DNA from: a bacterium
GTDB taxonomy: Bacteria > Patescibacteriota > Saccharimonadia > Saccharimonadales > Saccharimonadaceae
Direction: 5' to 3'
Assembly: GCA_021781475.1 (NCBI GenBank)
Contig: JAJXWT010000008.1
Coordinates: 1 to 37,374, forward strand
DNA length: 37,374 bases
Part shown: positions 9,381-17,772 of the stretch, piece by piece
Position numbering within the stretch: position 1 is the stretch's first letter
Layout of the letters: each line of letters begins with the position of its first letter
Program-made: the position numbers and the translations under genes
Notes under the pieces: model-generated
The model's input: the letters and a program-made list of their open reading frames with translations, nothing else
Told to the model about the DNA's origin: nothing
Databases searched by the model: none

Positions 9381-10783
9381 TGAATCAACCAACACAACCA
9401 CCGAAAAAAATCCTCATCTTTGGTGCCGTGATTATTTTTATTGTCATACCCCTTATATGGGTTGCTGCAAAAAATAGCTTTGTAATCATTTCGGCAAGCG
9501 ACAAATCAGCAACCATCACCCTTACGAGCACCGACAACAGTACAAAAATTACCGCCACTGGCAGTTATGTTGGCATGGTCCCCGCAAAAGACTACACCAT
9601 TAACACCCAAACCGTCACCGCCGCTGCCTCGCAAAGCTTTTCAGCCATGCCATTCCATATTCAGTCTGTTGCTGTTCAATTAAATAAGTCAGTCCAGTCA
9701 GAAGCCGTCTCAAACATTGCCACCGACAACGTCAATGTCGCCACTGGAACAAGTCTTACTTTCGTTGATTCGGCGACCCAATACCTAGAGCGGGTTGATT
9801 CACATAATACCCTGCAACGGATTGGCGCCCCCTATAGCTTTAGCCGCGTGGCATGGAAAGATCAGACGAGCGGTATTGCGATTGGCACCGATCCCGCAAA
9901 TAATGTCGGGGTATTTGCGCTCCATGGCACCACTATCGCGGCACTGCCACTGCCAGAGGTAGTCTCAGACAGTAATAGCCTGTCTGTTGCCTATGCCGGT
10001 AATAATACCTATTACTTTACCGAAAACAATAAACTCTATAGCTATAGCGCTAGTGACCCAACATTTACCCGTGTCTCATTTATACCAAGTGGTTATGTGC
10101 TTAGTTCAGCATCAGGGGTACGGGCGCTCTTATATAACGCCAGTTCAAGCGTCGGCTCAAATTACGCCGTTACATTACTAAATACCAAAAATGGCAGCAC
10201 CAACAAAACCACTGCGCCCCTTATTGAAAACCCAAATTACACCTTTAGCTCATCGTGGTCACCAGACGGCACAAAGGTAATTATTAGTGCGTCTGGGAGT
10301 AGCACCGTCTACAACCAATCGCTACAAAAAATCTCAACCATTGCAGGGAACGCAAGCAATAGCCCAGCGTGGCTGAATAATTCATCGGTTGTATATGCGG
10401 CCCAAAACCGACTATGGCAATACTCGTTTGACACAACCGTTTCGAACGCAATCGCTTACTTGCCAAAATACGCTACCGCAGACACTATCTATACCGACCA
10501 TTCAGGGCAGTATTTATATTTCACGGTTATTACTAATGGTCAAATATCGTTATATCGAGCAGCGCTCCATAACCAGCCAATTAATATATCCGCCCAAAAA
10601 CTGGGCGAATCGAACACGCAGCAAACATCCAATGGTTGCGCAATGAATTACCTAAACTTCACCTCACTTACGATGATTGCAGACAGCCCATCAGACAATA
10701 CAAGCTGTATTGCGGCTATTCAGGATTACCTGTCAATTATTACCGTTCCCGAGACAACGCCTGTGCAAGTTTTTAACCCTTAA
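9380..10783 (+). CDS. Membrane-anchored beta-propeller (TolB/PD40-like) protein
   Basis: N-terminal TM ILIFGAVIIFIVIPLIWVA; propeller-like blades including SSWSPDGTKVIISA. Confidence 0.65.
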   Translation: MNQPTQPPKKILIFGAVIIFIVIPLIWVAAKNSFVIISASDKSATITLTSTDNSTKITATGSYVGMVPAKDYTINTQTVTAAASQSFSAMPFHIQSVAVQLNKSVQSEAVSNIATDNVNVATGTSLTFVDSATQYLERVDSHNTLQRIGAPYSFSRVAWKDQTSGIAIGTDPANNVGVFALHGTTIAALPLPEVVSDSNSLSVAYAGNNTYYFTENNKLYSYSASDPTFTRVSFIPSGYVLSSASGVRALLYNASSSVGSNYAVTLLNTKNGSTNKTTAPLIENPNYTFSSSWSPDGTKVIISASGSSTVYNQSLQKISTIAGNASNSPAWLNNSSVVYAAQNRLWQYSFDTTVSNAIAYLPKYATADTIYTDHSGQYLYFTVITNGQISLYRAALHNQPINISAQKLGESNTQQTSNGCAMNYLNFTSLTMIADSPSDNTSCIAAIQDYLSIITVPETTPVQVFNP

Positions 10784-10786
10784 CCC

Positions 10787-11887
10787 CTAGCTTTTCAGTG
10801 GCATAATAATGTGGGTGTAGTTGGCGCCTTTTTGCGCGGTCGTGAGCACGCAAGGGCTTAGCTTACCGCTAAACCGAAAGGTAATTGTGTCGCCGTCAAT
10901 CACGTTAAGCGCGTCGGCAATGTAGCGGGAATTAAGTGTAATTTGGCCACTCGCCGATATTTCGGCGCTTGCGGTCGACGTGTTTTCGCCCAGTTCCGAC
11001 GCAATCGAATGAATACTCAGTTCTTGCTTGTCTTTATCGGCATTGAGCGTCACCGAACCACCTGATTCGCGAGCAAATAGGCTGGCGATTTTAACCGTGC
11101 GCGCAAAATCATCGGCCTTAAGTGCCACGATTGTTTCCGATTCCCTTGGAATCAGCTGGCGATAGTCCGGGAAATTGCCATCAATCAGCCGGCTGGTAAT
11201 TTCGGCTTCACCAATCCGAAAACGCACCTGTGTATCGTCAAACAACACCTCGACTTCATCAATAGAATCGGTAATTGTGCGCAGCACTTCTTGCAGGCTT
11301 GGTGTAGGAACAATGGCGGCAATTTCACTTTTTGTGTTCATTAGCTGGCGCTCAGCAAGCCGGTACCCATCGGTTGCCGCCAGGTACAGGGCGCCGTCAA
11401 TCGAATGCCAAAATACGCCGGTAAGCACTGGGCGAGTTGAATCACTACTACTCGTAATCACCGTCTGGTTTAACGCCTGTTTAAGGTCAACCGAGGCAAT
11501 GCTATAGGTCACGGCTTGGGTTTCATCTATCGCTGGGAGCTCGGGGAACTCTTCGGCATCCATACCATTTACGACCGACGTGTAATTACCAGAACTGATT
11601 GTCATATGGGTTGTTTTAACCTGTAGGTTCACGGTCCCTTTTGGCAAAGAGCTCACAAATTCCGCCAGTAAGCGTGCTGGTAGGGTAATGCTGCCTTGTT
11701 TAAGCACCTTGGCGCCAATGTAATAAGTTTCGGCGATTTCAAGGTTGGTGGCGGCAACAAGCAGGCGGTTACCTTCGGTGCGGAGTAATATATTTGAAAG
11801 GACAGGCAGGCCTGCTTTACTGGTGGCAATCCGGGCAACGGCGCTGAGTGCGCGGGAAAGGTTTTCTTGGGTGACGCTGAGTTCCAT
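10787..11887 (-). CDS. dnaN: DNA polymerase III beta subunit (sliding clamp)
   Basis: MELSVTQENLSRALSAVARIATSKAGLPVLSNILLRTEGNRLLVAATNLEIAE...; C-terminus YTHIIMPLKS; adjacent to dnaA in the same direction. Confidence 0.97.
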   Translation of the reverse strand: MELSVTQENLSRALSAVARIATSKAGLPVLSNILLRTEGNRLLVAATNLEIAETYYIGAKVLKQGSITLPARLLAEFVSSLPKGTVNLQVKTTHMTISSGNYTSVVNGMDAEEFPELPAIDETQAVTYSIASVDLKQALNQTVITSSSDSTRPVLTGVFWHSIDGALYLAATDGYRLAERQLMNTKSEIAAIVPTPSLQEVLRTITDSIDEVEVLFDDTQVRFRIGEAEITSRLIDGNFPDYRQLIPRESETIVALKADDFARTVKIASLFARESGGSVTLNADKDKQELSIHSIASELGENTSTASAEISASGQITLNSRYIADALNVIDGDTITFRFSGKLSPCVLTTAQKGANYTHIIMPLKS

Positions 11888-11900
11888 ACTGTATTACTCC

Positions 11901-11949
11901 TTTTTTAATAAATTTATTTCGTCTTAGTAATAATAGGTACTGTGGATAA
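11901..11949 (-). other. oriC: Putative origin unwinding module: DnaA box + DnaA-trios + AT-rich tract
   Basis: Minus strand reads TTATCCACA-GTAC-CTATTATTACTA-AGACG-AAATAAATTTATTAAAAAA; + strand TAGTAATAATAG at 11925-11936, box at 11941-11949, AT tract 11901-11919. Confidence 0.75.
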
Positions 11950-12153
11950 TGGGTATAACTGGCGTAGTAGCGGGGGTAGATTGACATTTTCTAGAGTGGA
12001 AAAGCCTGTGTGCCAATTGCGAGTAACCTGTGTGGATATAGGCCATTGTGCACATGCCTTAGCCCAAATACCCATACTTGGGTGCTGTGCTGTGGACAAA
12101 CGAACACATTTTTTACTGGGTACTATGCACTGGTTGTTCACATATTGTACACA
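11941..12153. promoter_or_regulatory. DnaA-box cluster between dnaN and dnaA
   Basis: TGTGGATAA 11941-11949 (perfect, minus); TGTGGATAT 12031-12039; TGTGGACAA 12091-12099; TTGTTCACA 12134-12142; TTGTACACA 12145-12153 (one mismatch each). Confidence 0.7.
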
Positions 12154-12157
12154 GGTA

Positions 12158-13540
12158 CTAAGCATATAGTTTCTCCCTAATTTCGGCAACTTGTTCGCGA
12201 ATCATAAAATCAAGCTTAATGGCCTTTTCGATTTTTTCGATGGAATGGATTGCAGTGGTGTGATCTTTGCGGCCAAGTTCTTGTGATATCTTAGGGAATG
12301 ACATGTGGAGTTCGCTGCGGAGTAGGTACATGGCAATTTGGCGGGGAACAACAATATGCTTGTCGCGTTTGGCGCCGCAGATTTCTTTTGGTTCAATACT
12401 AAAATGCTTGGCAGTTTTGTCGATAATTTGTTTGGCGGTAACATGCTGGGGGCGGGCGTGCTTAATGTTCCCCAGTAGCCCTTCGGCAGTTGTGACATCG
12501 GCAGGTACGCCGCGCATTTCGGCGTAGGCAAGTAATTGGTTGAGGGCGCCTTCAAGTTCACGCACGTTTGTTTTAATGTTTTTTGCGAGGTATTCCACTG
12601 TGTCTTGATCAAGGCTCACGCCGCTCATGTTGGCTTTGGTCTGTACGATGGCGCAGCGGGTTTCAAAGTCAGGCATTTGAATATCAATTGCCATGCCCCA
12701 CTCCAAACGGCTGCGTAGGCGCTCGGTAAGGGTGGGGATGCTCCGTGGTGGTTTGTCGCTTGTAATAATGATTTGTTTGTTTGCCTGGTGGAGGGCGTTA
12801 AAGGTGTGAAAAAACTCTTCTTGGGTTTTTTCTTTGCCAGCAATAAACTGCATATCGTCAACGATTAACACGTCGACATTGCGGTATTTGTCGCTAAAGC
12901 CTTTCTTTTTAAAGCGAATGTAATCTAAAAATTCGTTCACAAATGTTTCAGAGCTAATATAAAGGACACGGGCAGAGGCATCGCGCCGTAGTACTTCGTG
13001 GCCAACTGCTTGGGCAAGGTGGGTTTTACCTAAACCAACGCCACCGTATAAAAACAGTGGGTTATATTTTTGGCCTGGATTGGCGGCCACAGCTTGGGCG
13101 GCGGCAAAGGCAAGGTCGTTACTGCCACCAACAATAAAGCTGTCAAACGTGTACCGCGGGTTTAGGCTCGTACTGGCCGTGCTGCGCGTAGGGGTTGCTC
13201 GGCCGTTTCCAAGCAGGTCGTCGGCGCGCTGGGAACGATTGTCTTGCTCGGATTCACCAGTGGTTTCGCGGGTCACAATATGTTTTTTAGCGCCTTTTAC
13301 CACATAGGTAACGTGCGGGTTGGTAATGCCGTTGTGGGCCAAAATCTCCTTTACGGTGTCGTCAAACTTGACTTCGAATTGCCGAATCGCAAAAACGTTT
13401 GGAACCGCCACGGTTAGGTGGCTATCGTGGTGCTCAATAAGTTCGGTGTTTTTAAACCATGTGGTAAAGTTGCCGTGGCTAACGGTTAGTTCAATTTCTC
13501 CTAAAACACTCTGCCATAAGGCTGCTGCAGTTGTGTTCAT
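12158..13540 (-). CDS. dnaA: Chromosomal replication initiator protein DnaA
   Basis: Start set at MNTTAAALWQSVLGEIEL (ATG 13540, preceded by GAGGGG) rather than ORF start 13663; Walker A GGVGLGKTHLAQAVGHE, VLIVDDMQFIAGKEKTQEEFFHTFNAL, DNA-binding GRKDHTTAIHSIEKI. Confidence 0.97.
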   Translation of the reverse strand: MNTTAAALWQSVLGEIELTVSHGNFTTWFKNTELIEHHDSHLTVAVPNVFAIRQFEVKFDDTVKEILAHNGITNPHVTYVVKGAKKHIVTRETTGESEQDNRSQRADDLLGNGRATPTRSTASTSLNPRYTFDSFIVGGSNDLAFAAAQAVAANPGQKYNPLFLYGGVGLGKTHLAQAVGHEVLRRDASARVLYISSETFVNEFLDYIRFKKKGFSDKYRNVDVLIVDDMQFIAGKEKTQEEFFHTFNALHQANKQIIITSDKPPRSIPTLTERLRSRLEWGMAIDIQMPDFETRCAIVQTKANMSGVSLDQDTVEYLAKNIKTNVRELEGALNQLLAYAEMRGVPADVTTAEGLLGNIKHARPQHVTAKQIIDKTAKHFSIEPKEICGAKRDKHIVVPRQIAMYLLRSELHMSFPKISQELGRKDHTTAIHSIEKIEKAIKLDFMIREQVAEIREKLYA

Positions 13541-13571
13541 AACCCCTCGTACAACAATTAATACTCCACTT

Positions 13572-13577
13572 AGTATA
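13572..13577 (-). promoter_or_regulatory. putative dnaA -10 (TATACT on minus strand)
   Basis: AGTATA on + strand; expected -35 position (13595-13600) overlaps DnaA-like box TTTTCCACA 13592-13600. Confidence 0.45.
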
Positions 13578-13591
13578 GCGGAGTAGCAGAG

Positions 13592-13697
13592 TTTTCCACA
13601 ACCCATAAGGTGGTGTGAAAAAATCCACGTGGGCAAGTGACGATGGGGGTGCCAGTTATCCACAGTTCTGTGCTACCCCTGTTATTTTTGTGGATAA
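13592..13697. promoter_or_regulatory. DnaA-box cluster between dnaA and rpmH
   Basis: TTTTCCACA 13592-13600; TTATCCACA 13656-13664 (perfect, +); TGTGGATAA 13689-13697 (perfect, -). Confidence 0.75.
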
Positions 13698-13763
13698 AAC
13701 CACAAAAAGTGGGGAAAAGTCATGTCATAATGATACAAAATTGCTAAATTTGCAAGGCTATGA

Positions 13764-13792
13764 TTGACCGCAGAGAGGGGAGAGGGTATAAT
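13764..13792 (+). promoter_or_regulatory. rpmH promoter: TTGACC - 17 bp - TATAAT
   Basis: -35 at 13764-13769, -10 at 13787-13792; ATG follows 9 nt after the -10. Confidence 0.75.
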
Positions 13793-13801
13793 GGAGCGGA
13801 T

Positions 13802-13939
13802 ATGCCAAAGCGAACACACCAACCACACACACGTCACCGTGCCAAAACGCATGGATTCCGTGCGCGCGTTGCAACCAAGGCTGGGCGCTTAGTCTTAAAA
13901 CGACGCCGCGCTAAAGGCCGCGCACGCCTTTCGGTCTAA
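13802..13939 (+). CDS. rpmH: 50S ribosomal protein L34 (45 aa; absent from ORF track because of size)
   Basis: Translation [45 protein letters not shown]; typical L34 and typical position. Confidence 0.97.
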   Translation: MPKRTHQPHTRHRAKTHGFRARVATKAGRLVLKRRRAKGRARLSV

Positions 13940-13975
13940 TATATAAAACCCCCGCTAGCCGGGGGTTTTATATAT
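13940..13975. terminator. Intrinsic (potentially bidirectional) terminator after rpmH
   Basis: Inverted repeat TATATAAAACCCCCG-CTAGC-CGGGGGTTTTATATA with flanking A/T tracts. Confidence 0.88.
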
Positions 13976-13979
13976 ACGG

Positions 13980-13985
13980 TATAAT
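13980..13985 (+). promoter_or_regulatory. putative -10 (TATAAT) for rnpA
   Basis: TATAAT just after the terminator, 12 nt before ATG 13998. Confidence 0.55.
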
Positions 13986-13997
13986 ACAATACCAGAT

Positions 13998-14351
13998 ATG
14001 TTAGCCGCCCGTAATCGATTCCATGGCCATGCCAGCCAAAAATACCTGTACAAAAATGGAACGTCAGTTCGTTCGCACTGGGTGGTCATTAAATATATTG
14101 CCAATCCGCGCCGTAAACAGAGTCGCGTCAGCGTGGTAATTAGTAAAAAAGTCCATAAATCAGCCGTTGGCCGCAATCGAATCCGCCGCCGTGTGTACGA
14201 AATTGTGCGCCATGAACTACCAAAGTTTAGCGGAATCTACGATATAGCGATTATTATTGTGTCGGGCGAAACCATTACCGCCAGCCACGAAGACTTAGCT
14301 GGGACAATCCATTCGCTCTTAGCGCAAACCTCTGTTTACAGTAGTAAATAA
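13998..14351 (+). CDS. rnpA: Ribonuclease P protein component
   Basis: RVSVVISKKVHKSAVGRNRIRRRVYEIVRHEL matches the RnpA signature; between rpmH and yidC. Confidence 0.95.
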   Translation: MLAARNRFHGHASQKYLYKNGTSVRSHWVVIKYIANPRRKQSRVSVVISKKVHKSAVGRNRIRRRVYEIVRHELPKFSGIYDIAIIIVSGETITASHEDLAGTIHSLLAQTSVYSSK

Positions 14352-14396
14352 GTGATATACTAGGGCTAATAACATAGCCGGGAGAATGGTTTATCC

Positions 14397-15338
14397 ATGT
14401 TTAATTCGCTGATTGTACAACCAATTTTTAATATACTAGTTTTAATTTACAGTGTTGTTCCCTACGCCGATTTTGGTATTGCACTCATTATCTTTACAGT
14501 ACTGGTACGTTTTTTGATGTACCCACTCGTGAAAAAACAGCTCCACCAAAGCCGCGCCATGCAAAAAATGCAACCCGAACTTAAGCGGATCCAGGCCGAG
14601 TATAAAGATGATCGCCAGGCACAGGGCGTCGCCATGATGGAACTGTATAAAAAGCACAATATTAGCCCATGGCGCTCAATTGTAATTTTGATTATTCAGA
14701 TCCCGATCTTTTTAGCTTTATTTACGGTGATTCAGATTTTTGCTCAACACCGTGACCAAATTGGCCAATGGACGTACGGCTTTTTAAAGGGCCTACCCGC
14801 AATCCACTCGCTAATCCAAAGCCCAAACAATTTTAACCACACCGCCTTTGGGTTTATTGATCTTACCAAAACATCGGTGACGGCCGGGCAGATCTACTGG
14901 CCACTTATGATAATTGCCGTGATTGGCGCGGTAACTCAGTATTTTATGAGCCGCCAAATTATGCCAAAAACCGCCGCCACCAAGCGAACATTCCGCCAGA
15001 TTATGGAAGATGCCGCCAGCGGCAAGCAGCAAAATCAAAGCGACGTGAACCAGGTGGTGAGCAGTAATATGATGAAATTTATGCCGATTATGATGTTCTT
15101 TATTATGATTTCCCTGCCTGGCGCGCTTGCCCTGTACTATGTGATTTCAAACCTTGTTGCCGTTGGTCAACAGTGGTATATTTTGCGTGAAGACGAAGAG
15201 GAAATGGAAGAGATTGCCGAAGAGCCGAATAAGCGTGACGCCAGCCGTGTAAAAGCAGTTGAAAAGCGCGCCAAAGAAGCCCAAGAAGCACACGTAACCC
15301 GAATTGTCGCAAAGGATGCTGGAAGGAGGAAAAACTAA
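14397..15338 (+). CDS. yidC: YidC/Oxa1-family membrane protein insertase
   Basis: FGIALIIFTVLVRFLMYPLVKKQLHQSRAMQKMQPELKRIQAEYKDD..., typical YidC core; followed by jag. Confidence 0.95.
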   Translation: MFNSLIVQPIFNILVLIYSVVPYADFGIALIIFTVLVRFLMYPLVKKQLHQSRAMQKMQPELKRIQAEYKDDRQAQGVAMMELYKKHNISPWRSIVILIIQIPIFLALFTVIQIFAQHRDQIGQWTYGFLKGLPAIHSLIQSPNNFNHTAFGFIDLTKTSVTAGQIYWPLMIIAVIGAVTQYFMSRQIMPKTAATKRTFRQIMEDAASGKQQNQSDVNQVVSSNMMKFMPIMMFFIMISLPGALALYYVISNLVAVGQQWYILREDEEEMEEIAEEPNKRDASRVKAVEKRAKEAQEAHVTRIVAKDAGRRKN

Positions 15339-15799
15339 TGGATCAGCAACAAGCAATTGATTTCGCGGTGGAGTACCTGCAAAATATTGTGGCCTTTTTT
15401 GGGCAAAATGTTGCCGTGCAGGCAGCGCTCGAAGATGAAATAATATCACTCCACATTGATTCATCGGACCTAAATAGTATACTAATTGGCCGGAACGCCG
15501 AAACGCTCCGCAGTTTGCAGTATATTGTCAGTACCGCACTCCGCAACAAGGGTTTTAGTTTAACCCGTGTCAATGTGGACGTTGCCGACTACAAAAAGCA
15601 GCGCGAAGAAAAAATGGCCGAAAAAGCCCGCGAGTGGATAGAGGAAGTTCGCACGAGCGGTGATTCGCACATTGCGCACATTAATGCGGCCGACCGCCGT
15701 ATTGTGCACCAGGTGGCAAGTGAGTATGATGATATTGAAACCTTTAGCGAGGGTGAGGGTCGGGAACGGCACATTATCATCGCGCAAAAAAGTTCGTAA
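15338..15799 (+). CDS. jag: Jag/SpoIIIJ-associated RNA-binding protein (KH-R3H)
   Basis: LIGRNAETLRSLQYIVSTALRNK (KH-like) and AADRRIVHQVASEYDDIETFSEGEGRERHIII (R3H); follows yidC. Confidence 0.92.
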   Translation: MDQQQAIDFAVEYLQNIVAFFGQNVAVQAALEDEIISLHIDSSDLNSILIGRNAETLRSLQYIVSTALRNKGFSLTRVNVDVADYKKQREEKMAEKAREWIEEVRTSGDSHIAHINAADRRIVHQVASEYDDIETFSEGEGRERHIIIAQKSS

Positions 15800-15838
15800 A
15801 CCGCAGCGTATATAACATAAGTCAAAGGGGAAGTAACC

Positions 15839-16405
15839 ATGGTAACAACAATCATAATTCTGCTCGTTGTAGTGTTCGTAATTGGCATTATTGCGTCGCT
15901 GTATAACGGGCTAGTCCGGGCTGACCAAAAAGCCAAAGAATCATGGAGCGATATCACCGTGCAGCTTAAGCGGCGCGCCGATTTGATCCCTAACCTCGTT
16001 GAAACCGTAAAAGGCTACGCCGCTCACGAAAGTGGCGTGTTCGAAAAGGTAACCGAAGCACGGGCTGCAGTAACAGGCGCCGGCTCGCCAGCCGCCGCCG
16101 CACAGGCCGACGGCCAACTAACAGGGGCACTAAAAAGCCTGTTTGCCGTTGCCGAAAACTACCCAGACCTTAAGGCCAACCAAAACTTTTTGGAACTCCA
16201 GGCACAGGTCACTGACACCGAAGATAAAATCAGCGCCAGCCGCCGCTTTTATAACAGCGCGGTCAACTCATTTAACGCAAAGCGTAAAATGTTCCCAACC
16301 AACATGGTTGCCGGGATGCTTGGGTTTAACACCGACAAAGAATTCTTTGACGTAAGCGATGCCGAAAAGGCAGCGATTGAACAACCAGTCGAAGTAAAAT
16401 TTTAG
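15839..16405 (+). CDS. lemA: LemA family protein
   Basis: N-terminal TM then YNGLVRADQKAKESWSDITVQLKRRADLIPNLVETVKGYAAHE; ENYPDLKANQNFLELQAQVTDTEDKISASRRFYNSAVNSFNAK. Confidence 0.95.
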   Translation: MVTTIIILLVVVFVIGIIASLYNGLVRADQKAKESWSDITVQLKRRADLIPNLVETVKGYAAHESGVFEKVTEARAAVTGAGSPAAAAQADGQLTGALKSLFAVAENYPDLKANQNFLELQAQVTDTEDKISASRRFYNSAVNSFNAKRKMFPTNMVAGMLGFNTDKEFFDVSDAEKAAIEQPVEVKF

Positions 16406-16425
16406 GGTAACCCGAGCCCTGCTCT

Positions 16426-17772
16426 ATGGAATTTTTACATGGCCTAGTAGTCCCGCTTGAGTTTTTTGCCCGTGCTGGCGGTGGCGGCTCAAGCAGTGGC
16501 GGTGGCGGCCTTGGCAATATCTTTGTTGTATTGGGCTATGTCCCAATGCACCTTATGACAGCCGCGTTCCGGCGCCAGTTTAAACAGCGCCCGGCACTAT
16601 TTGTGCCCCTAAGCATTGTTTCGTGGCTGGTATTTGCCTTGTATGCGGGCGTACTAATCACCTTTATGGGTATATTAGGCTGGTACACGGCAATTGCGGC
16701 GCTACTAGGGGTTGTAGCGGGCCTGTATGGGTTATTCACTAAGCTGCGGCAAAGCACGGCTGTTAAAAATGAACTCCAGCAGGCGGCCGCCGAAGACCCG
16801 ATTTGGAATGAAGCCCAACTGATAGATTTTACCGAAGCTGCATTTAAGCGCTACCAGGCCGATTGGGGTACATTTAACACGAGTGCGATCCAGCAGTACA
16901 CAACCCCCGAATACTACCAGCACACGGCGCTTTTGCTGCGCGTGCTGCAGTCAATGGGCCGCGCGGACAGCATGGAAGATATCCATATAAGCGCGGTGGA
17001 GGTCATTGCCATGGACGACGAGCCGGGGAGCGATCATGACAGCTTTACGGCCGGCATTACGGCCCGCGCAAAAGATCGCTTGTTTGAAACACAGGGTGAC
17101 AAAACCCTGTACGTGGATTACAACGAGTTCACCGAATTTTGGCAGTTTGTGCGCAGCGGCAACACCTGGCTATTGGCTGGTATTCAGCAGCAAACCGCAA
17201 GCTTAGCAGCCGAAAATGCCGCCATTGCTACCCTAGCGCAGCAAAACGGCTATTACTACAGCCTTGATATGGGCTGGCTATTTATTCCAAAGCGGGGCCA
17301 GCTATTTGGCGGGGCACGGTTTGGGACTTCTGACATTAATAATCACATTGTGGGCTTGTATAATAACCAGCTGCTAGTACAGGTATATAGCTACAACAAG
17401 GCGCCGCAAGATACTGGCTCAAAAACGTATGTGATAGCACAGGTAAATGTACCAAAGCAGTACGGCACAATTATTGTGCGCCGCAAAAAGTTTATGCAGC
17501 TGCCGGCGTTTGGCTTAAAGCGGGTAGAGACCGAGTGGACGCAGTTTAATAAAAAATACGAGGTGTTTGCGAGCGCGCCCGAGCAGGTCACAAGCTTTGA
17601 GCTTTTAAACCCAACCTACATGGAGCAGCTAGAGGCATTGCCGTTCGAAGTCACAATTGAGGTTGTCGACAACGTGATTTACCTGTATGCGGCAGAATCA
17701 AACACGGATACTCAAACCTACCAAACCATGCTGGATCTTGTGAACAAGGCGTTTAAAGAGTTGCGGCTTTAG
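16426..17772 (+). CDS. Membrane protein with Tim44-like domain and DUF3137-like C-terminal part
   Basis: Gly-rich segment GGGGSSSGGGGLG and TMs, then EAAFKRYQADWGTFNTSAIQQYTTPEYYQH (Tim44-like) and a C-terminal domain ending IYLYAAESNTDTQTYQTMLDLVNKAFKEL. Confidence 0.65.
   Translation: MEFLHGLVVPLEFFARAGGGGSSSGGGGLGNIFVVLGYVPMHLMTAAFRRQFKQRPALFVPLSIVSWLVFALYAGVLITFMGILGWYTAIAALLGVVAGLYGLFTKLRQSTAVKNELQQAAAEDPIWNEAQLIDFTEAAFKRYQADWGTFNTSAIQQYTTPEYYQHTALLLRVLQSMGRADSMEDIHISAVEVIAMDDEPGSDHDSFTAGITARAKDRLFETQGDKTLYVDYNEFTEFWQFVRSGNTWLLAGIQQQTASLAAENAAIATLAQQNGYYYSLDMGWLFIPKRGQLFGGARFGTSDINNHIVGLYNNQLLVQVYSYNKAPQDTGSKTYVIAQVNVPKQYGTIIVRRKKFMQLPAFGLKRVETEWTQFNKKYEVFASAPEQVTSFELLNPTYMEQLEALPFEVTIEVVDNVIYLYAAESNTDTQTYQTMLDLVNKAFKELRL

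Noticed and set aside
11888-12157. CRISPR-like or iteron-like repeat array
   Set aside because: The repeated TGTGGAT-type words are irregularly spaced and in mixed sequence contexts; better explained as DnaA boxes.
13541-13663. N-terminal extension of DnaA in ORF track
   Set aside because: Conserved DnaA N-terminus begins at MNTTAAALWQSVL with GAGGGG upstream; the extension overlaps DnaA boxes and the putative promoter.
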